Positions 26,448 through 35,588 of a stretch of DNA of 64,000 bases are shown here, piece by piece. The translations under genes were made by a program, and so were the position numbers. Origin of the DNA: Candidatus Latescibacterota bacterium (GTDB taxonomy: Bacteria; Latescibacterota; UBA2968; UBA8231); the NCBI GenBank assembly GCA_022826515.1, contig JAJDUT010000104.1:1-64000 (forward strand), given 5' to 3'. Within the stretch, counting starts at the first letter, position 1. Each line of letters opens with the position of its first letter. A model generated the notes under the pieces. It was not told where the DNA came from. It made no database searches and saw only the letters and a list, made by a program, of their open reading frames with translations.

Positions 26448-28298
26448 ATGAACGTGAACAGGCGAAAATACAGCCTGTTGCTGCCGCTGGGCTGTGCCTT
26501 ACTGCTCTTTGCAGAATCAGCTCTCGGAGCGGATAGATGGACGGTTGGAACCGCGGACCACCCGTGGAGCGCCGCGGGTAGTTTTGAGGGGCTGGACGAC
26601 ACCGCAGAAGAGGGTTGGCTGCAACCCATCTTCGTGTCGAACCAAAATTTGTCCCTCAGCTCCATGGACAGGGGAGGGTGGATAAACTCCGACTTCCGCA
26701 TAGGGGTGGAATTGTTGCCCAAGCTCATCAACGGCGACCACAGTGCGGCTTTCCCAGATCTTTCAGACAGGAACGTAGAGCGCCGAGTAAACAAAGCCGA
26801 TCTCCCCGTAACTCTGATCTTGGACCTCGGAGGGCCTTTCGGCGTGGACAGCCTCAGCTTCTATCCCCGAGCAGGGTTAGAACAGGCCTTTATGAGAGGA
26901 TACCAAGTCTGGGTCCACGATGGGGTCGGTCTCGACGAACTCAAACTACCCCTGCGAGGACACTGGTTCAGTGTCGTAAAAGACTGGAAGCTGGTAGCGG
27001 AAAAGGCCCAGACGGACAACCCTTTCGCCCGTATAAAGCTCCCCTTGCAGGTGGTGCGCTACGTAGCCATCTCAGACACCATCAGCTTGCCCGATCCCAC
27101 CTTGTGGGAGATTGACGAACTCGAGGTCTGGGGCAATGGCTACGCCCTCGTCGGGCACTACGAGTCAGACGTGATCGATCTGGGCAACCGGGCCAGTCTC
27201 GGAAACCTGACGTGGTCGGCTTTGAGTGATTCGGGCAGTGCCCTGCTAATCCGCACGCGCACCGGGCAAACAGAAGATCCCTTTGTATATAATCGTCTGA
27301 CTGGCCTAGGGCTGGAAGGAGAAGAACGAGTAACGCAAGCCCAGTACAAAAAACTCAGGCCGACGGAAAAGGGATCCATCCAGCCCGATACCGAGAATTG
27401 GAGTGGCTGGTCGGCTCCCTATCCTTCCACCGGGAAGGAGCCCCTCATCGCTTTGGCTCCGGCGCAGTACGTTCAATTCAGAATTGATTTTCAATCCTTC
27501 TCTCCGCTGTTTAGGAGCCGGATTGATTCTCTATCAGTGGAATTTTCCACGCCTTTATTCGGCCGGGAATTCATAGCCGAGTTGACGCCTCAACAAGTCG
27601 TTCCCGGAAAAAAGACGGCCTTCACTTATGCGGTGCGCGCCATCCTAGAGCCCGAGGATGGCGGCATTGACGGCCTGCAAGTAGCTACGCCTTTGCCAGC
27701 GGAAATCAAGGAAGTCAGGATCAATGGCAATCCAGTCGAATACTCCGAGGATGTGGGACTAGATGGTTTCGCGGTCTCGTTTCCAGAGAGCCGGATAACT
27801 GAACACGCAACCTTGCTCGAAGTGGACTTTGCAACCGAAGTACTGGTGTACGGCACGCGCTTCACCGGCAGAGTGTTCGATACCGAGAGGGAGGGAGCTA
27901 TACCGCAGATCATCGTGCCGGGAGATGCCACGCCGGACATTGACACAGATGACCTGCTGGTGAAATGGGATCTGGACAGATCCCTGCTTGCATCCGTGGA
28001 TATTTCGCAGCGCCATCTAACACCCAATGGCGATGGAGTGAATGATGCAGTAGAAATATCCTATAGTCTGCTACAAGTCATCCGCTCCATTCAGGTGTCT
28101 GTTGAGATCTTTGATCTTTCCGGCCAGCGGATTTGGCACCGGTCCGCAGAGCAGGCCAACGGGCAATACGCTGTATCCTGGCAGGGTCTTGACGATGCCG
28201 GGCAGGTGGTACCTCCGGGCCTGTACGTTTACCAACTAGTCGCCGATGCCGACCAGGGAAGCAACGTGTACGTAGGAACCCTAGCGGTCGTATATTAG
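26448..28298 (+). CDS. discoidin-like / FlgD-Ig surface protein, paralogue C
   Basis: A 616-residue exported protein with the signal KYSLLLPLGCALLLFAESALG, lying nine bases after the putative barrel gene. It has the same plan as paralogue A: an N-terminal AXXPWSAAGSFEGLDDTAEEGW-like opening (A has NPWEAMGTMESIDTTT), discoidin-like LPKLINGDHSAAFPD and LILDLGGPFGVDSLSFYP. The middle has NWSGWSAPYP and an Ig-like domain. The tail is TPNGDGVND from residue 525 with VEIFDLSGQRIWHR and WQGLDDAGQVVPPGLYVYQL. A and C are closer to each other than to B. Its stop is four bases before the PPIase gene. Confidence 0.8.
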   Translation: MNVNRRKYSLLLPLGCALLLFAESALGADRWTVGTADHPWSAAGSFEGLDDTAEEGWLQPIFVSNQNLSLSSMDRGGWINSDFRIGVELLPKLINGDHSAAFPDLSDRNVERRVNKADLPVTLILDLGGPFGVDSLSFYPRAGLEQAFMRGYQVWVHDGVGLDELKLPLRGHWFSVVKDWKLVAEKAQTDNPFARIKLPLQVVRYVAISDTISLPDPTLWEIDELEVWGNGYALVGHYESDVIDLGNRASLGNLTWSALSDSGSALLIRTRTGQTEDPFVYNRLTGLGLEGEERVTQAQYKKLRPTEKGSIQPDTENWSGWSAPYPSTGKEPLIALAPAQYVQFRIDFQSFSPLFRSRIDSLSVEFSTPLFGREFIAELTPQQVVPGKKTAFTYAVRAILEPEDGGIDGLQVATPLPAEIKEVRINGNPVEYSEDVGLDGFAVSFPESRITEHATLLEVDFATEVLVYGTRFTGRVFDTEREGAIPQIIVPGDATPDIDTDDLLVKWDLDRSLLASVDISQRHLTPNGDGVNDAVEISYSLLQVIRSIQVSVEIFDLSGQRIWHRSAEQANGQYAVSWQGLDDAGQVVPPGLYVYQLVADADQGSNVYVGTLAVVY

Positions 28299-28302
28299 AA
28301 AA

Positions 28303-30048
28303 ATGCGAAGACTCAGTACGGGAAGTGGGTGGGGTCTGTTCTCTCGCCTTTTTATAGTTGGTCTATTCACTGCGTGTACTACAACATCCGAGGAGCCTCC
28401 CCAAGCCGAACCCGGTGTGGTGGCGCGGATCGGAGATACGGTCCTCCAAGCCAACGAACTGCGCGACTTCGCCATTTCCACTCCTCAGAACCTGCGTTCC
28501 AAGCAGGAGGGAGCGGCCGCACGCGAGGACTATCTGCACAGCTTGCTGGTCAAGCACCTGCTCTACCTAGAGGCCCAAGTTTGGGAATTGCAGGAATCGA
28601 TGGAGGTCCAAAAGCGGGTTGCAGCGAGCTGGCACCAGCACCTCATCGAGATTTATCGCAACGAGCAGCCACCCATCCAAGTAGAAGTTGACGAAGAGGA
28701 GCTCCGCAGGTATTTCGAGGAAAATGATCTAGGGCGTCAGCGCCAACTAGCCGGCATTCTGGTCGAGGAAGAATCCCAAGCCCAAGAGGTGCTCGCAAAG
28801 CTCGCCGCTGGCGAAAGTTTCGCGGATTTGGCCAGACAATACTCCGTTCACAAGGGGTCGGCTGCCCAAGGTGGAGTATGGGGATACATCTCGCGGCAGC
28901 AAGCGCGCCGCTTAAAAATTCCAGATGAGGTCTTCCGCGAACTGCCGGTGGGTGTCGTGTCCGATATCCTCCCCATCAATAAACGCTACTTGGTAATGCG
29001 CTTTCTCCAAGACCGGCCCGGAAGTATAGAGGAACACCGATCCCGCATTCGCTCCGTACTCCATGCAGGAAAGCTCAAAGAGGCTAAAAGAGAACAGGTC
29101 CGGTCTCTGGCTCGAGAGTTTGACTGGAAAATCGAATCCGCAGGACTGGCGCTTCTCCTAAAAAAAGCGGCCGCGTACCCCGCTGTACATCGCCAGCATT
29201 TTTCGCCTAGGGAGGCGATCCAGCCCCTCTTCACCTACCAAGGCGGTCAGGTAACCGTGGAAGAATACGTGGATGCGCTGTGGGAAGATGCCGGGCGGGC
29301 GCGCTCTGGCTGGGGGATGAAGGACAGTGCCGCAGTGGTTGCAGCCGCTGAATCCACAGTCATGGAATCAGCCATTCTGCTGGCGGCGGCAAAGAGGGCA
29401 GGCATTCCCGAGCGACCCGCAGAACAGAATTGGCTAGAGCAAACGCGCTGGGAGTTCATGGTTCGGCAGGTCCGCAAAGAAGAAGTGGAAGACAAGGCCG
29501 CAGCCAGCGAAGAGGAGGCCAAGGAGTTCTACCGGTCGCACGAGGATTTGTTTCGCAAATCCGACCAGTTCGATCTGATCGAAGTACTGGTCGCAACCGA
29601 GGAAAAGGCACAGAGTCTTCTCGCAACATTGGGACGCGGGGATGCAACCCTTCTCGACCTAGCCCAAGAACACACCATCCGCACCGAATCGCAGGAAGAG
29701 CCGGGCAAGGTCCACCTGCACGGCCGCGACCGCTACGTCAATCCGCAACTCTACGAGGCCGTGCAGGCAGCCGAAATAGGGGAAATCGTTGGCCCCGTCC
29801 AGGTCAAGGGTGGGTACAGCCTGTTCAAAGTACTCCGCCGCACAGAAGGAGAACTCCCACCGTTTTCCAGAATGGCACGACGGGCGCACTCACTGCTGCG
29901 TCGGCAGAAGGAAGACCGGATATTCGCGGAATTAGTTGACGAGTTGCTGGAGAAGTACCAGGACCGCATAACAATATATCAAGACGAGTTGGCAGCGGCT
30001 TTGCCCGACACCTTGATACAACGACTATCTGCTACAGAGGGAGATTGA
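28303..30048 (+). CDS. SurA-like lipoprotein peptidyl-prolyl isomerase with two parvulin domains
   Basis: A 581-residue lipoprotein (FIVGLFTACTTTSEE, lipobox FTAC). It has an N-terminal helical chaperone part and two parvulin-type (PpiC) domains: residues about 145-235 with QLAGILVEEE, GESFADLARQYSVHKGSAAQGGVWG and VGVVSDILP, and about 415-505 with FDLIEVLVATEEKAQSLLATL, HLHGRDRYVNPQLYEAV and IGPVQVKGGYSLFKVL. The second domain is more divergent. SurA-like proteins escort outer-membrane proteins through the periplasm. Its position four bases after three surface proteins and a putative barrel suggests dedicated assembly help. It ends the operon. Confidence 0.82.
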   Translation: MRRLSTGSGWGLFSRLFIVGLFTACTTTSEEPPQAEPGVVARIGDTVLQANELRDFAISTPQNLRSKQEGAAAREDYLHSLLVKHLLYLEAQVWELQESMEVQKRVAASWHQHLIEIYRNEQPPIQVEVDEEELRRYFEENDLGRQRQLAGILVEEESQAQEVLAKLAAGESFADLARQYSVHKGSAAQGGVWGYISRQQARRLKIPDEVFRELPVGVVSDILPINKRYLVMRFLQDRPGSIEEHRSRIRSVLHAGKLKEAKREQVRSLAREFDWKIESAGLALLLKKAAAYPAVHRQHFSPREAIQPLFTYQGGQVTVEEYVDALWEDAGRARSGWGMKDSAAVVAAAESTVMESAILLAAAKRAGIPERPAEQNWLEQTRWEFMVRQVRKEEVEDKAAASEEEAKEFYRSHEDLFRKSDQFDLIEVLVATEEKAQSLLATLGRGDATLLDLAQEHTIRTESQEEPGKVHLHGRDRYVNPQLYEAVQAAEIGEIVGPVQVKGGYSLFKVLRRTEGELPPFSRMARRAHSLLRRQKEDRIFAELVDELLEKYQDRITIYQDELAAALPDTLIQRLSATEGD

Positions 30049-30064
30049 GGAATCTATGCGGAAG

Positions 30065-30802
30065 TTATCTGTCCGCACACTCGTCGGGATTCTCTTCGCA
30101 ATTCGACCGCTTTACCAACTGCCCTTTTTCCCACACATCCTGCCTTATTTTCTTTCCCTGGACATCAAAGACTATAAAAATCCCATCGGGATTTCCGTCT
30201 GTGTAGGATCCCTCCCATTTTTTTTGCCCGTTTTCGTAGTAGAAGACAAGGGGCCCGTTTGTCTTTTCTGCTGATTCGTCGTAATGGGTCCAGACCCCGC
30301 TCTCGCGACCGTTTGTATAGAACCCTTCCAGCCATTTGTTTCCGTTGCTGTAGTAACTGATATAAGGGCCGTGCCATTGACCGTCTTTAAAGACTATGGA
30401 TAATTCTATTTGCCCGTTTGCATAGTACTTGGTATAGGCCCCGTGGAACTGCCCCGCTTTATAGGTTCCTTCCGAACGTTTGGCTCCATCCTCATAATAG
30501 TCTGTAAAGGAGCCGTGGAGTTTACCTTCCCTGTAGGTCTCTGCCGATTTTCTGGTCCCATCTTCAAAGTAATAGACAATTTTTCCATCTTTCTCATTGT
30601 CCTTGTACATGCCCTGTGCCTGCAGATTGCCGCTCGTATAATACGCTGTATAGGGACCGTGTTTGACTAACTCGTTTACTTCGTTTTTGTAGTACTGGTA
30701 TTGAACTTTGACCTGCCCATCGGGATATGTTTCGGTTTTAACTTTTGGGCCACAGCCATACAGTGCGATTGCCGCACCGATAACAATCGTCATCCATTTC
30801 AC
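30065..30802 (-). CDS. MORN-like repeat lipoprotein (YwqK-type)
   Basis: A 245-residue lipoprotein (signal VIGAAIALYGC) made almost wholly of about nine degenerate MORN-like repeats of the form HGPYxxYYxxGxxxxxGxYKxG, for example HGSFTDYYEDGAKRSEGTY. Such proteins are often named YwqK-type antitoxins, but that label comes from one case and repeats of this kind mainly serve binding or scaffolding. It is likely at the inner or outer membrane facing the periplasm. It converges on the surface operon, 16 bases from the PPIase stop, and lies 32 bases after the SDR gene on the same strand. Confidence 0.75.
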   Translation of the reverse strand: MKWMTIVIGAAIALYGCGPKVKTETYPDGQVKVQYQYYKNEVNELVKHGPYTAYYTSGNLQAQGMYKDNEKDGKIVYYFEDGTRKSAETYREGKLHGSFTDYYEDGAKRSEGTYKAGQFHGAYTKYYANGQIELSIVFKDGQWHGPYISYYSNGNKWLEGFYTNGRESGVWTHYDESAEKTNGPLVFYYENGQKKWEGSYTDGNPDGIFIVFDVQGKKIRQDVWEKGQLVKRSNCEENPDECADR

Positions 30803-30834
30803 GATTGAAATCCCTCGTTAGAGGTTAGACGCCC

Positions 30835-31569
30835 TTAAGGGCTAGTCCTACGCATGATGCTGAGTATCTGGCCGGTCATGCCGCTGGCCGGGGGTTGTGC
30901 GGCGAGGAAAAGCGCCGAGGCAACGACCTGTTCTGGCTCCTTCCACGGGTCGCTTGCAGCGCGAAAGCTGCTGGCCTGTTGCCAAGAAGGTTTTGACAAC
31001 TCCGTCTTGACCGGGCCGGGTATGAGGACGTTGGCGATGATGCCCTCGTCCCACACTTCTTCTGCAATGGCTTGGGTCAACCCGTGCAAGGCCGCTTTGG
31101 ACGCGCAATAGACGCTCAGATCCGCGTGGCCGACCTGACCCATGCCAGAGCCGACGTTGATGATATTCCCGCTGCCCTGTCGCTGCATAATAGGCAATAC
31201 CGCGCGGCAACAGCGAACGACGCCCATGACGTTAATTTGCCACGCCTGCTCCCACTCTTCATCCGTCGCGTCTAAAAACAGCCCGCGCGGATTGACGCCG
31301 GCGTTGTTGACGAGAATATCGATCCGACCGAACTGCGCTACTGTTTGCTGCACGAGGTGTTCCACCTCTGCACTTACCCGCAAATCAGTCGGCACAGCGA
31401 GGGCTTCGCCGCCCTGCGCGGCAATCGCCGCAGCTACTTCGTCGAGCTGCGCCGTGCTGCGTGCGGCAATGGCAATCTGCGCGCCCTCGGCAGCATAGCC
31501 CACAGCGATAGCGCGACCAATGCCGCGACCCCTGCCCGTGACGAGGGCGACTTTGTCTTTGAGTTGCAT
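30835..31569 (-). CDS. short-chain dehydrogenase/reductase
   Basis: A 244-residue classical SDR. The nucleotide loop reads TGRGRGIGRA (residues 11-20, with R in place of the usual G or A after TG), NNAG at 88-91, and the catalytic S141, Y154 and K158 in the YxxxK motif, with N113. It is NAD(P)H-dependent; the closest general type is 3-oxoacyl-ACP reductase-like, but substrate residues do not allow a name. It lies seven bases after hemB on the same strand, so it is probably co-transcribed; no tie to haem is apparent. Confidence 0.85.
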   Translation of the reverse strand: MQLKDKVALVTGRGRGIGRAIAVGYAAEGAQIAIAARSTAQLDEVAAAIAAQGGEALAVPTDLRVSAEVEHLVQQTVAQFGRIDILVNNAGVNPRGLFLDATDEEWEQAWQINVMGVVRCCRAVLPIMQRQGSGNIINVGSGMGQVGHADLSVYCASKAALHGLTQAIAEEVWDEGIIANVLIPGPVKTELSKPSWQQASSFRAASDPWKEPEQVVASALFLAAQPPASGMTGQILSIMRRTSP

Positions 31570-31576
31570 AGCTGAG

Positions 31577-32548
31577 TTAGTCTCGCAAGTACCCGGCGAC
31601 CTCTTTGGCGAAATAAGTCAAGATCATGTCCGCGCCAGCCCGCTTAATCCCGGTCAACACTTCCATAACGGCCTGCTCGCGCTGGACCCACCCCCGCTCC
31701 ACAGCCGCCATAATCATCCCGTACTCGCCGGAGACATTGTACGCGGCAATCGGCACGTCAAAGGCTTGGCGAGCGGCGGCGATCACATCGAGATAGGCCA
31801 GCGCCGGCTTGACCATCACCACATCGGCCCCTTCCTCAATGTCGAGTGCGATTTCTTTGAGCGCCTCGCGGCCATTGGCCGGGTCCATCTGATAGGTCTT
31901 CTTGTCGCCCTTTTTGGGTGCCGACTGGAGCGCGTCGCGAAACGGGCCGTAAAAGCACGAGGCGTATTTAGCCGAATACGCCAAGATGCCAACATTTTTA
32001 TAACCAGCCGCGTCAAGCGCCCGGCGGATGCCGCCGACCCGGCCATCCATCATGTCGGAAGGCGCGACCCAATCGACGCCCGCTTCGGCGTGCGACAGGG
32101 CCATCTTGCACAGCACCTCTATGGTCTCGTCGTTTACTACCTCGCCATCGACGACCAAGCCGTCGTGGCCGTGGTGGGTATAGGGGTCGAGGGCCACGTC
32201 GGTCTGCACGCAGAGTTCGGGCACCGCGGCTTTGAGGCTGCGGATTGCTCGTTGGATCAAGCCCTGCGGGTCGTAGGACTGAGTGGCCTGATCGTCTTTT
32301 TCGGTCGAGTAGCCGAAGAGATTGACCGCCGGGATGCCCAAGTCCCACAGCTCGCGGCACTCATCGACCAGCTCGTCAACCGAGAAGCGATATTGGCCGG
32401 GCATGTCGTCGATGGGTGCGCGCGTTTTTTCGCCTTCGGTGACAAACAGCGGATGGATCAGATCATCGACGCGCAAATGGGTCTCGCGCACCAAACTGCG
32501 CACCGCTTCCGAGCGCCTGAGTCGTCGGGGCCTTTTCGTCAATTCCAC
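31577..32548 (-). CDS. hemB: delta-aminolevulinic acid dehydratase (porphobilinogen synthase)
   Basis: A 323-residue HemB, joining two 5-aminolevulinate molecules into porphobilinogen for haem biosynthesis. Both active-site lysines are present: K194 in YSAKYASCFYG and K247 in VMVKPALAYLDV. The metal loop reads VQTDVALDPYTHHGHDG, with aspartate/alanine where zinc enzymes have cysteines, so it belongs to the magnesium-type enzymes. The start is GTG 32548, with AGGAG about seven bases upstream. The SDR gene follows after seven bases. No other haem gene is in the window. Confidence 0.93.
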   Translation of the reverse strand: MELTKRPRRLRRSEAVRSLVRETHLRVDDLIHPLFVTEGEKTRAPIDDMPGQYRFSVDELVDECRELWDLGIPAVNLFGYSTEKDDQATQSYDPQGLIQRAIRSLKAAVPELCVQTDVALDPYTHHGHDGLVVDGEVVNDETIEVLCKMALSHAEAGVDWVAPSDMMDGRVGGIRRALDAAGYKNVGILAYSAKYASCFYGPFRDALQSAPKKGDKKTYQMDPANGREALKEIALDIEEGADVVMVKPALAYLDVIAAARQAFDVPIAAYNVSGEYGMIMAAVERGWVQREQAVMEVLTGIKRAGADMILTYFAKEVAGYLRD

Positions 32549-32666
32549 AGCAGTCTCCTAGTTAAATTTCTCTTTAGTCAGACGGATCAAATCGGGGTTA
32601 CCACACAGACCATAATGTTAAAAAATCGCCTAGCGGATGGAAAATTCATCGCCTAGCAACAAGTGT

Positions 32667-33962
32667 TCACAGACAAAACCTCAAAAACTCATCCTCTGTC
32701 TTTTCGCACCATGCTCGCAGGCGACGGCGATGGTCGTCGAGTTCGTCCTTAAACCGCGCGTTGACGGCGAGGTTGACCATTTCGCCCGGGTCTGCTTGCA
32801 AATCGACGAGCTGTTCGCGGTAGCGGCCCATGGGATAGGCGCTGTATTTGTAGCGGTCGGTGAGCACGGCGCGCGAAGCACCGCCACCGCCTGGACCTGA
32901 GCCAATGTCCATGATGGTTTCAACGACGAGCTCCCTGCGCCATTCGTCGGGCGCGTCGCCCTCGGCAAGCGGTCGCAAGCTCAGCCCTTCGAGGCCATCG
33001 GGGACGCTCGCACCGCCGACGTCGCACAGCGTGGGCAGCAGATCGAGGCCGAGGGAAACCAGATGAGTGTTGTCAACGCTACCGGCCCGCGTGATCCCTT
33101 TGTGACTAATGATAAACGGAACGTTGATGACTTCCTCATAGAGGCTGGTTTTTTGATTCCATTGGTGCGCGCCGTGCCCGTCGCCGTGATCTGAGGTAAA
33201 TACGATATAGGTCTCTCCTTCAAGACCGAGGTCGCGCAGGCCATTGAGCAGCACGCCGATTTCAGCATCGACTTTTTCGCACAGGCGATAGTAGTAAAAT
33301 CGCAGCCGTCGCCAGTCGTCTTCCGTGTATTCGATGGTGGGATAGACGCGGCAGTTGGCCTGCCGCAACATCTGCAAGATGTCTGGTGAATAAGGTGGAA
33401 TGGCGAAGTTTGCGGGCAGATTCGGGCATTCTTCCACAGTGGCCGGTTCCGGCACGGGGCCTTGCGGCAGCGGCTGATTGCGGGCGACTTGGCAGATGTC
33501 GTGGGGGTTGAGGAATGACGCGAAGAGGAAGAAGGGATTGTCGCGGTCGCGCTGCATGAATTCGATGGAGCGCAGCGGCACCTCGTCGTCGCGACTGCCG
33601 CAGATAACTTCGAGGCCGCTTTCTTCGGGCGTGGTGCCAGGGACATGCCATTTTCCCGACAGGGCGCAGTCATACCCCGCATTGGAGAGAAAGTTGCCGA
33701 GCGTCCGGCCTTTGTATTCGGGATTGATTGGTGTGTTGTTGCTGATCGCGCCATTTTGATGGGGAAAAAGACCGGTCATAAAGCTGGCGCGCTGGGGGGC
33801 GCATAAGGGATGCGTGCAATAGGCGCGGGTGAATCGCACCCCCGTTGCGGCGAGGCGGTCCATATTGGGAGTGTACACGTCGGGGTTGCCGGCGCAGGAC
33901 ATGGCCCCGGCGTATTGCTGATCCGTGATGATGAAGAGAATATTGGGACGACGATCTGGCAT
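32667..33962 (-). CDS. sulfatase
   Basis: A 431-residue type I sulfatase of the alkaline-phosphatase superfamily. It opens PNILFIITDQQYA with metal-binding aspartates and has the formylglycine-generating CxPxR motif as CAPQR at residues 54-58. Further family blocks are GYDCALSGKWHVPG, TSDHGDGHGAH and VPFIISHKG. A cysteine-type enzyme needs a formylglycine-generating enzyme, absent from this window. No signal peptide is seen, so it would be cytoplasmic and could act on small sulfated esters such as choline sulfate; the substrate is not determined. It is separated from hemB by 118 bases with nothing recognisable beyond a short ATCGCCTAGC direct repeat. Confidence 0.88.
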   Translation of the reverse strand: MPDRRPNILFIITDQQYAGAMSCAGNPDVYTPNMDRLAATGVRFTRAYCTHPLCAPQRASFMTGLFPHQNGAISNNTPINPEYKGRTLGNFLSNAGYDCALSGKWHVPGTTPEESGLEVICGSRDDEVPLRSIEFMQRDRDNPFFLFASFLNPHDICQVARNQPLPQGPVPEPATVEECPNLPANFAIPPYSPDILQMLRQANCRVYPTIEYTEDDWRRLRFYYYRLCEKVDAEIGVLLNGLRDLGLEGETYIVFTSDHGDGHGAHQWNQKTSLYEEVINVPFIISHKGITRAGSVDNTHLVSLGLDLLPTLCDVGGASVPDGLEGLSLRPLAEGDAPDEWRRELVVETIMDIGSGPGGGGASRAVLTDRYKYSAYPMGRYREQLVDLQADPGEMVNLAVNARFKDELDDHRRRLRAWCEKTEDEFLRFCL

Positions 33963-34072
33963 ACTTGATCTTTGCTCCTATCTAGTCTTCAGGCGGAAGG
34001 CGAAAATACGAATCAGCAGATGGAACGTCCAACGCCGAAGTAACAAAACGCCCTCAGCATCGTTCTATAAGC

Positions 34073-34082
34073 GTGTGCACAC
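34073..34082. promoter_or_regulatory. 10-bp palindrome before the ECF sigma gene
   Basis: GTGTGCACAC is a perfect palindrome 36 bases before the sigma-factor start, in the short region divergent from the sulfatase gene. It could be an operator for either gene, but a single ten-base palindrome can occur by chance. I found no clear ECF-type promoter here. Confidence 0.25.
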
Positions 34083-34117
34083 GAGAATTGTTCAACACCT
34101 GACATCATGGAGATGCA

Positions 34118-34639
34118 ATGCACGCGGAACAGGCGATTGAAAGATACGGTCCGCTGGTCATGAGTCTGATCTGGCGGATCAACGGAAACCACGACGAGAC
34201 AGCCGACCTCTACCAAGAAGTATTCGTGAAGTTCCACGAGACCACGAGCGAGCGCGGCCCACTGCAACAGCCCAAGGCGTGGTTGTGCCGCACGGCGATC
34301 AATGCCGCCCTCGACTTCAACCGTCAGCGAGCGCGATTTGTCCCTTGGAGCGAGTCCGCGGAGCAACCTCACAACTGGGAGGCGAACGATGTGGTCGAAA
34401 ATGGTCTGATGGTTGAAAAAATTCGCCAACTCACGGTGGATTTGCCCGAGCGCCGCAGAGAAGTCTTCGTCCTCCGCTACTTCCAAGGCTGTTCCTTCGC
34501 GCAGATCGCCCAGTTGCTAAATTGCTCTGCGGGAGCAGCGCGAGCCGCAGCGTTCCAAGCCGCAAAACAGATTCGCGCGTGGCTCGCCTGCGACAGTCCA
34601 TCCGCAACGACATCAAACCCCAAGGAAGCTAACCGATGA
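34118..34639 (+). CDS. ECF-type RNA polymerase sigma factor
   Basis: A 173-residue sigma-70 family protein of the extracytoplasmic-function group. Region 2 includes DETADLYQEVFVKFHE and PKAWLCRTAINAALDFNR; region 4 includes LPERRREVFVLRYFQGCSFA then QIAQLLNCSAGAARAAAF, the -35-binding helix-turn-helix. The downstream gene overlaps by four bases (ATGA) and encodes a membrane protein that looks like its anti-sigma factor, the usual arrangement. The regulon cannot be inferred; the group appears standard in length. Confidence 0.9.
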   Translation: MHAEQAIERYGPLVMSLIWRINGNHDETADLYQEVFVKFHETTSERGPLQQPKAWLCRTAINAALDFNRQRARFVPWSESAEQPHNWEANDVVENGLMVEKIRQLTVDLPERRREVFVLRYFQGCSFAQIAQLLNCSAGAARAAAFQAAKQIRAWLACDSPSATTSNPKEANR

Positions 34640-35565
34640 TTACGACTGAGCAGTTTGAACACAAACTCATCGAATACCTCGACGGCGAACTGTCCGACGC
34701 CGAAAAGCGGGAAGTCGAGGAGTACCTACAAGCCCACCCCGAAGCCATCGAGCTCAAAGGCGATTTCTCCCTGCTGTGCGCCGCAGGAAAATCAATCCGC
34801 GAGTCCACCTTCCCCGCAGATTTGCTCTTGGAGGCCAATCGCAAGCTCGCCGCTCGCTTGGACGATTCGCGTCAAGGGCATGTGGCACCCATCCCCGTCG
34901 CGTCCAGCAACGGATCGCCAGAAACCGTCCCCAGCCGGACCTGGCTGCCGAACCTCCGGCGGCGGTTCCGTCCGCCCGTACTCGCTGCCGCACTCGCCGC
35001 GCTGGCACTCCTCCTAGTAGGTGCTGTCACTCAGAGAGCGGCCCTCGCCAACATTGCCAGTAGCCTACTGCAAATCGTGGTGACCTTCAACGACGAGCCC
35101 CTATCCGATAGCCAACAGCAGGCGTTCGACGAGGTTGTTGAGATCACGGAAACCTTGGATGAGAATGGCGATCCGGTCGTCACCGTCAACATGGACGGCG
35201 ATCAGCTATTTCAAGAGTTCAGAGACGGTGTCCTGGAAGTGATGGTCAGCGGCGATGAAAACAATGAAGCAGTAAGCTCCAATCTAGTCGATTCACTGCT
35301 CACCGAGCTTGGCACAGACGCAGATCAGGCCATTATCGTGGTAGGGCCACCCGGGGCCCACACGGCCTTTGAAATAAGCCTCGATGAAAAGCCTACTGTA
35401 GTTGAAAAAAATGTAGTAAACCTCGGTTCCTTCGATTCGCTGCACACCGCGCTTGATTCGCTGCGCGCTGCGAAGATCGGCTCTCAGTCTCCGGGCGTCG
35501 TCGAGGATAAAAGCTGGGGCGACATCAAGAAAGCCGCTGGTTCCACCACGGACGACTCTCCCTAA
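34636..35565 (+). CDS. probable anti-sigma factor (single-pass membrane protein)
   Basis: A 309-residue protein with a short N-terminal cytoplasmic helical domain (FEHKLIEYLDGELSDAEKRE), the pattern of anti-sigma factor domains. One transmembrane helix follows at about residues 114-132 (VLAAALAALALLLVGAV), then a C-terminal outer part of about 170 residues, acidic and low in cysteine. There is no HxxxCxxC zinc motif, so it is not a typical ZAS-type protein. Coupled translation with the sigma factor (ATGA) supports the role. The outer domain, rich in DENGDPVVTVNMDGDQ, may be the sensing part and has no family I recognise. Confidence 0.75.
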   Translation: MITTEQFEHKLIEYLDGELSDAEKREVEEYLQAHPEAIELKGDFSLLCAAGKSIRESTFPADLLLEANRKLAARLDDSRQGHVAPIPVASSNGSPETVPSRTWLPNLRRRFRPPVLAAALAALALLLVGAVTQRAALANIASSLLQIVVTFNDEPLSDSQQQAFDEVVEITETLDENGDPVVTVNMDGDQLFQEFRDGVLEVMVSGDENNEAVSSNLVDSLLTELGTDADQAIIVVGPPGAHTAFEISLDEKPTVVEKNVVNLGSFDSLHTALDSLRAAKIGSQSPGVVEDKSWGDIKKAAGSTTDDSP

Positions 35566-35588
35566 TCAAGCGGTATCGACGAAGACGC

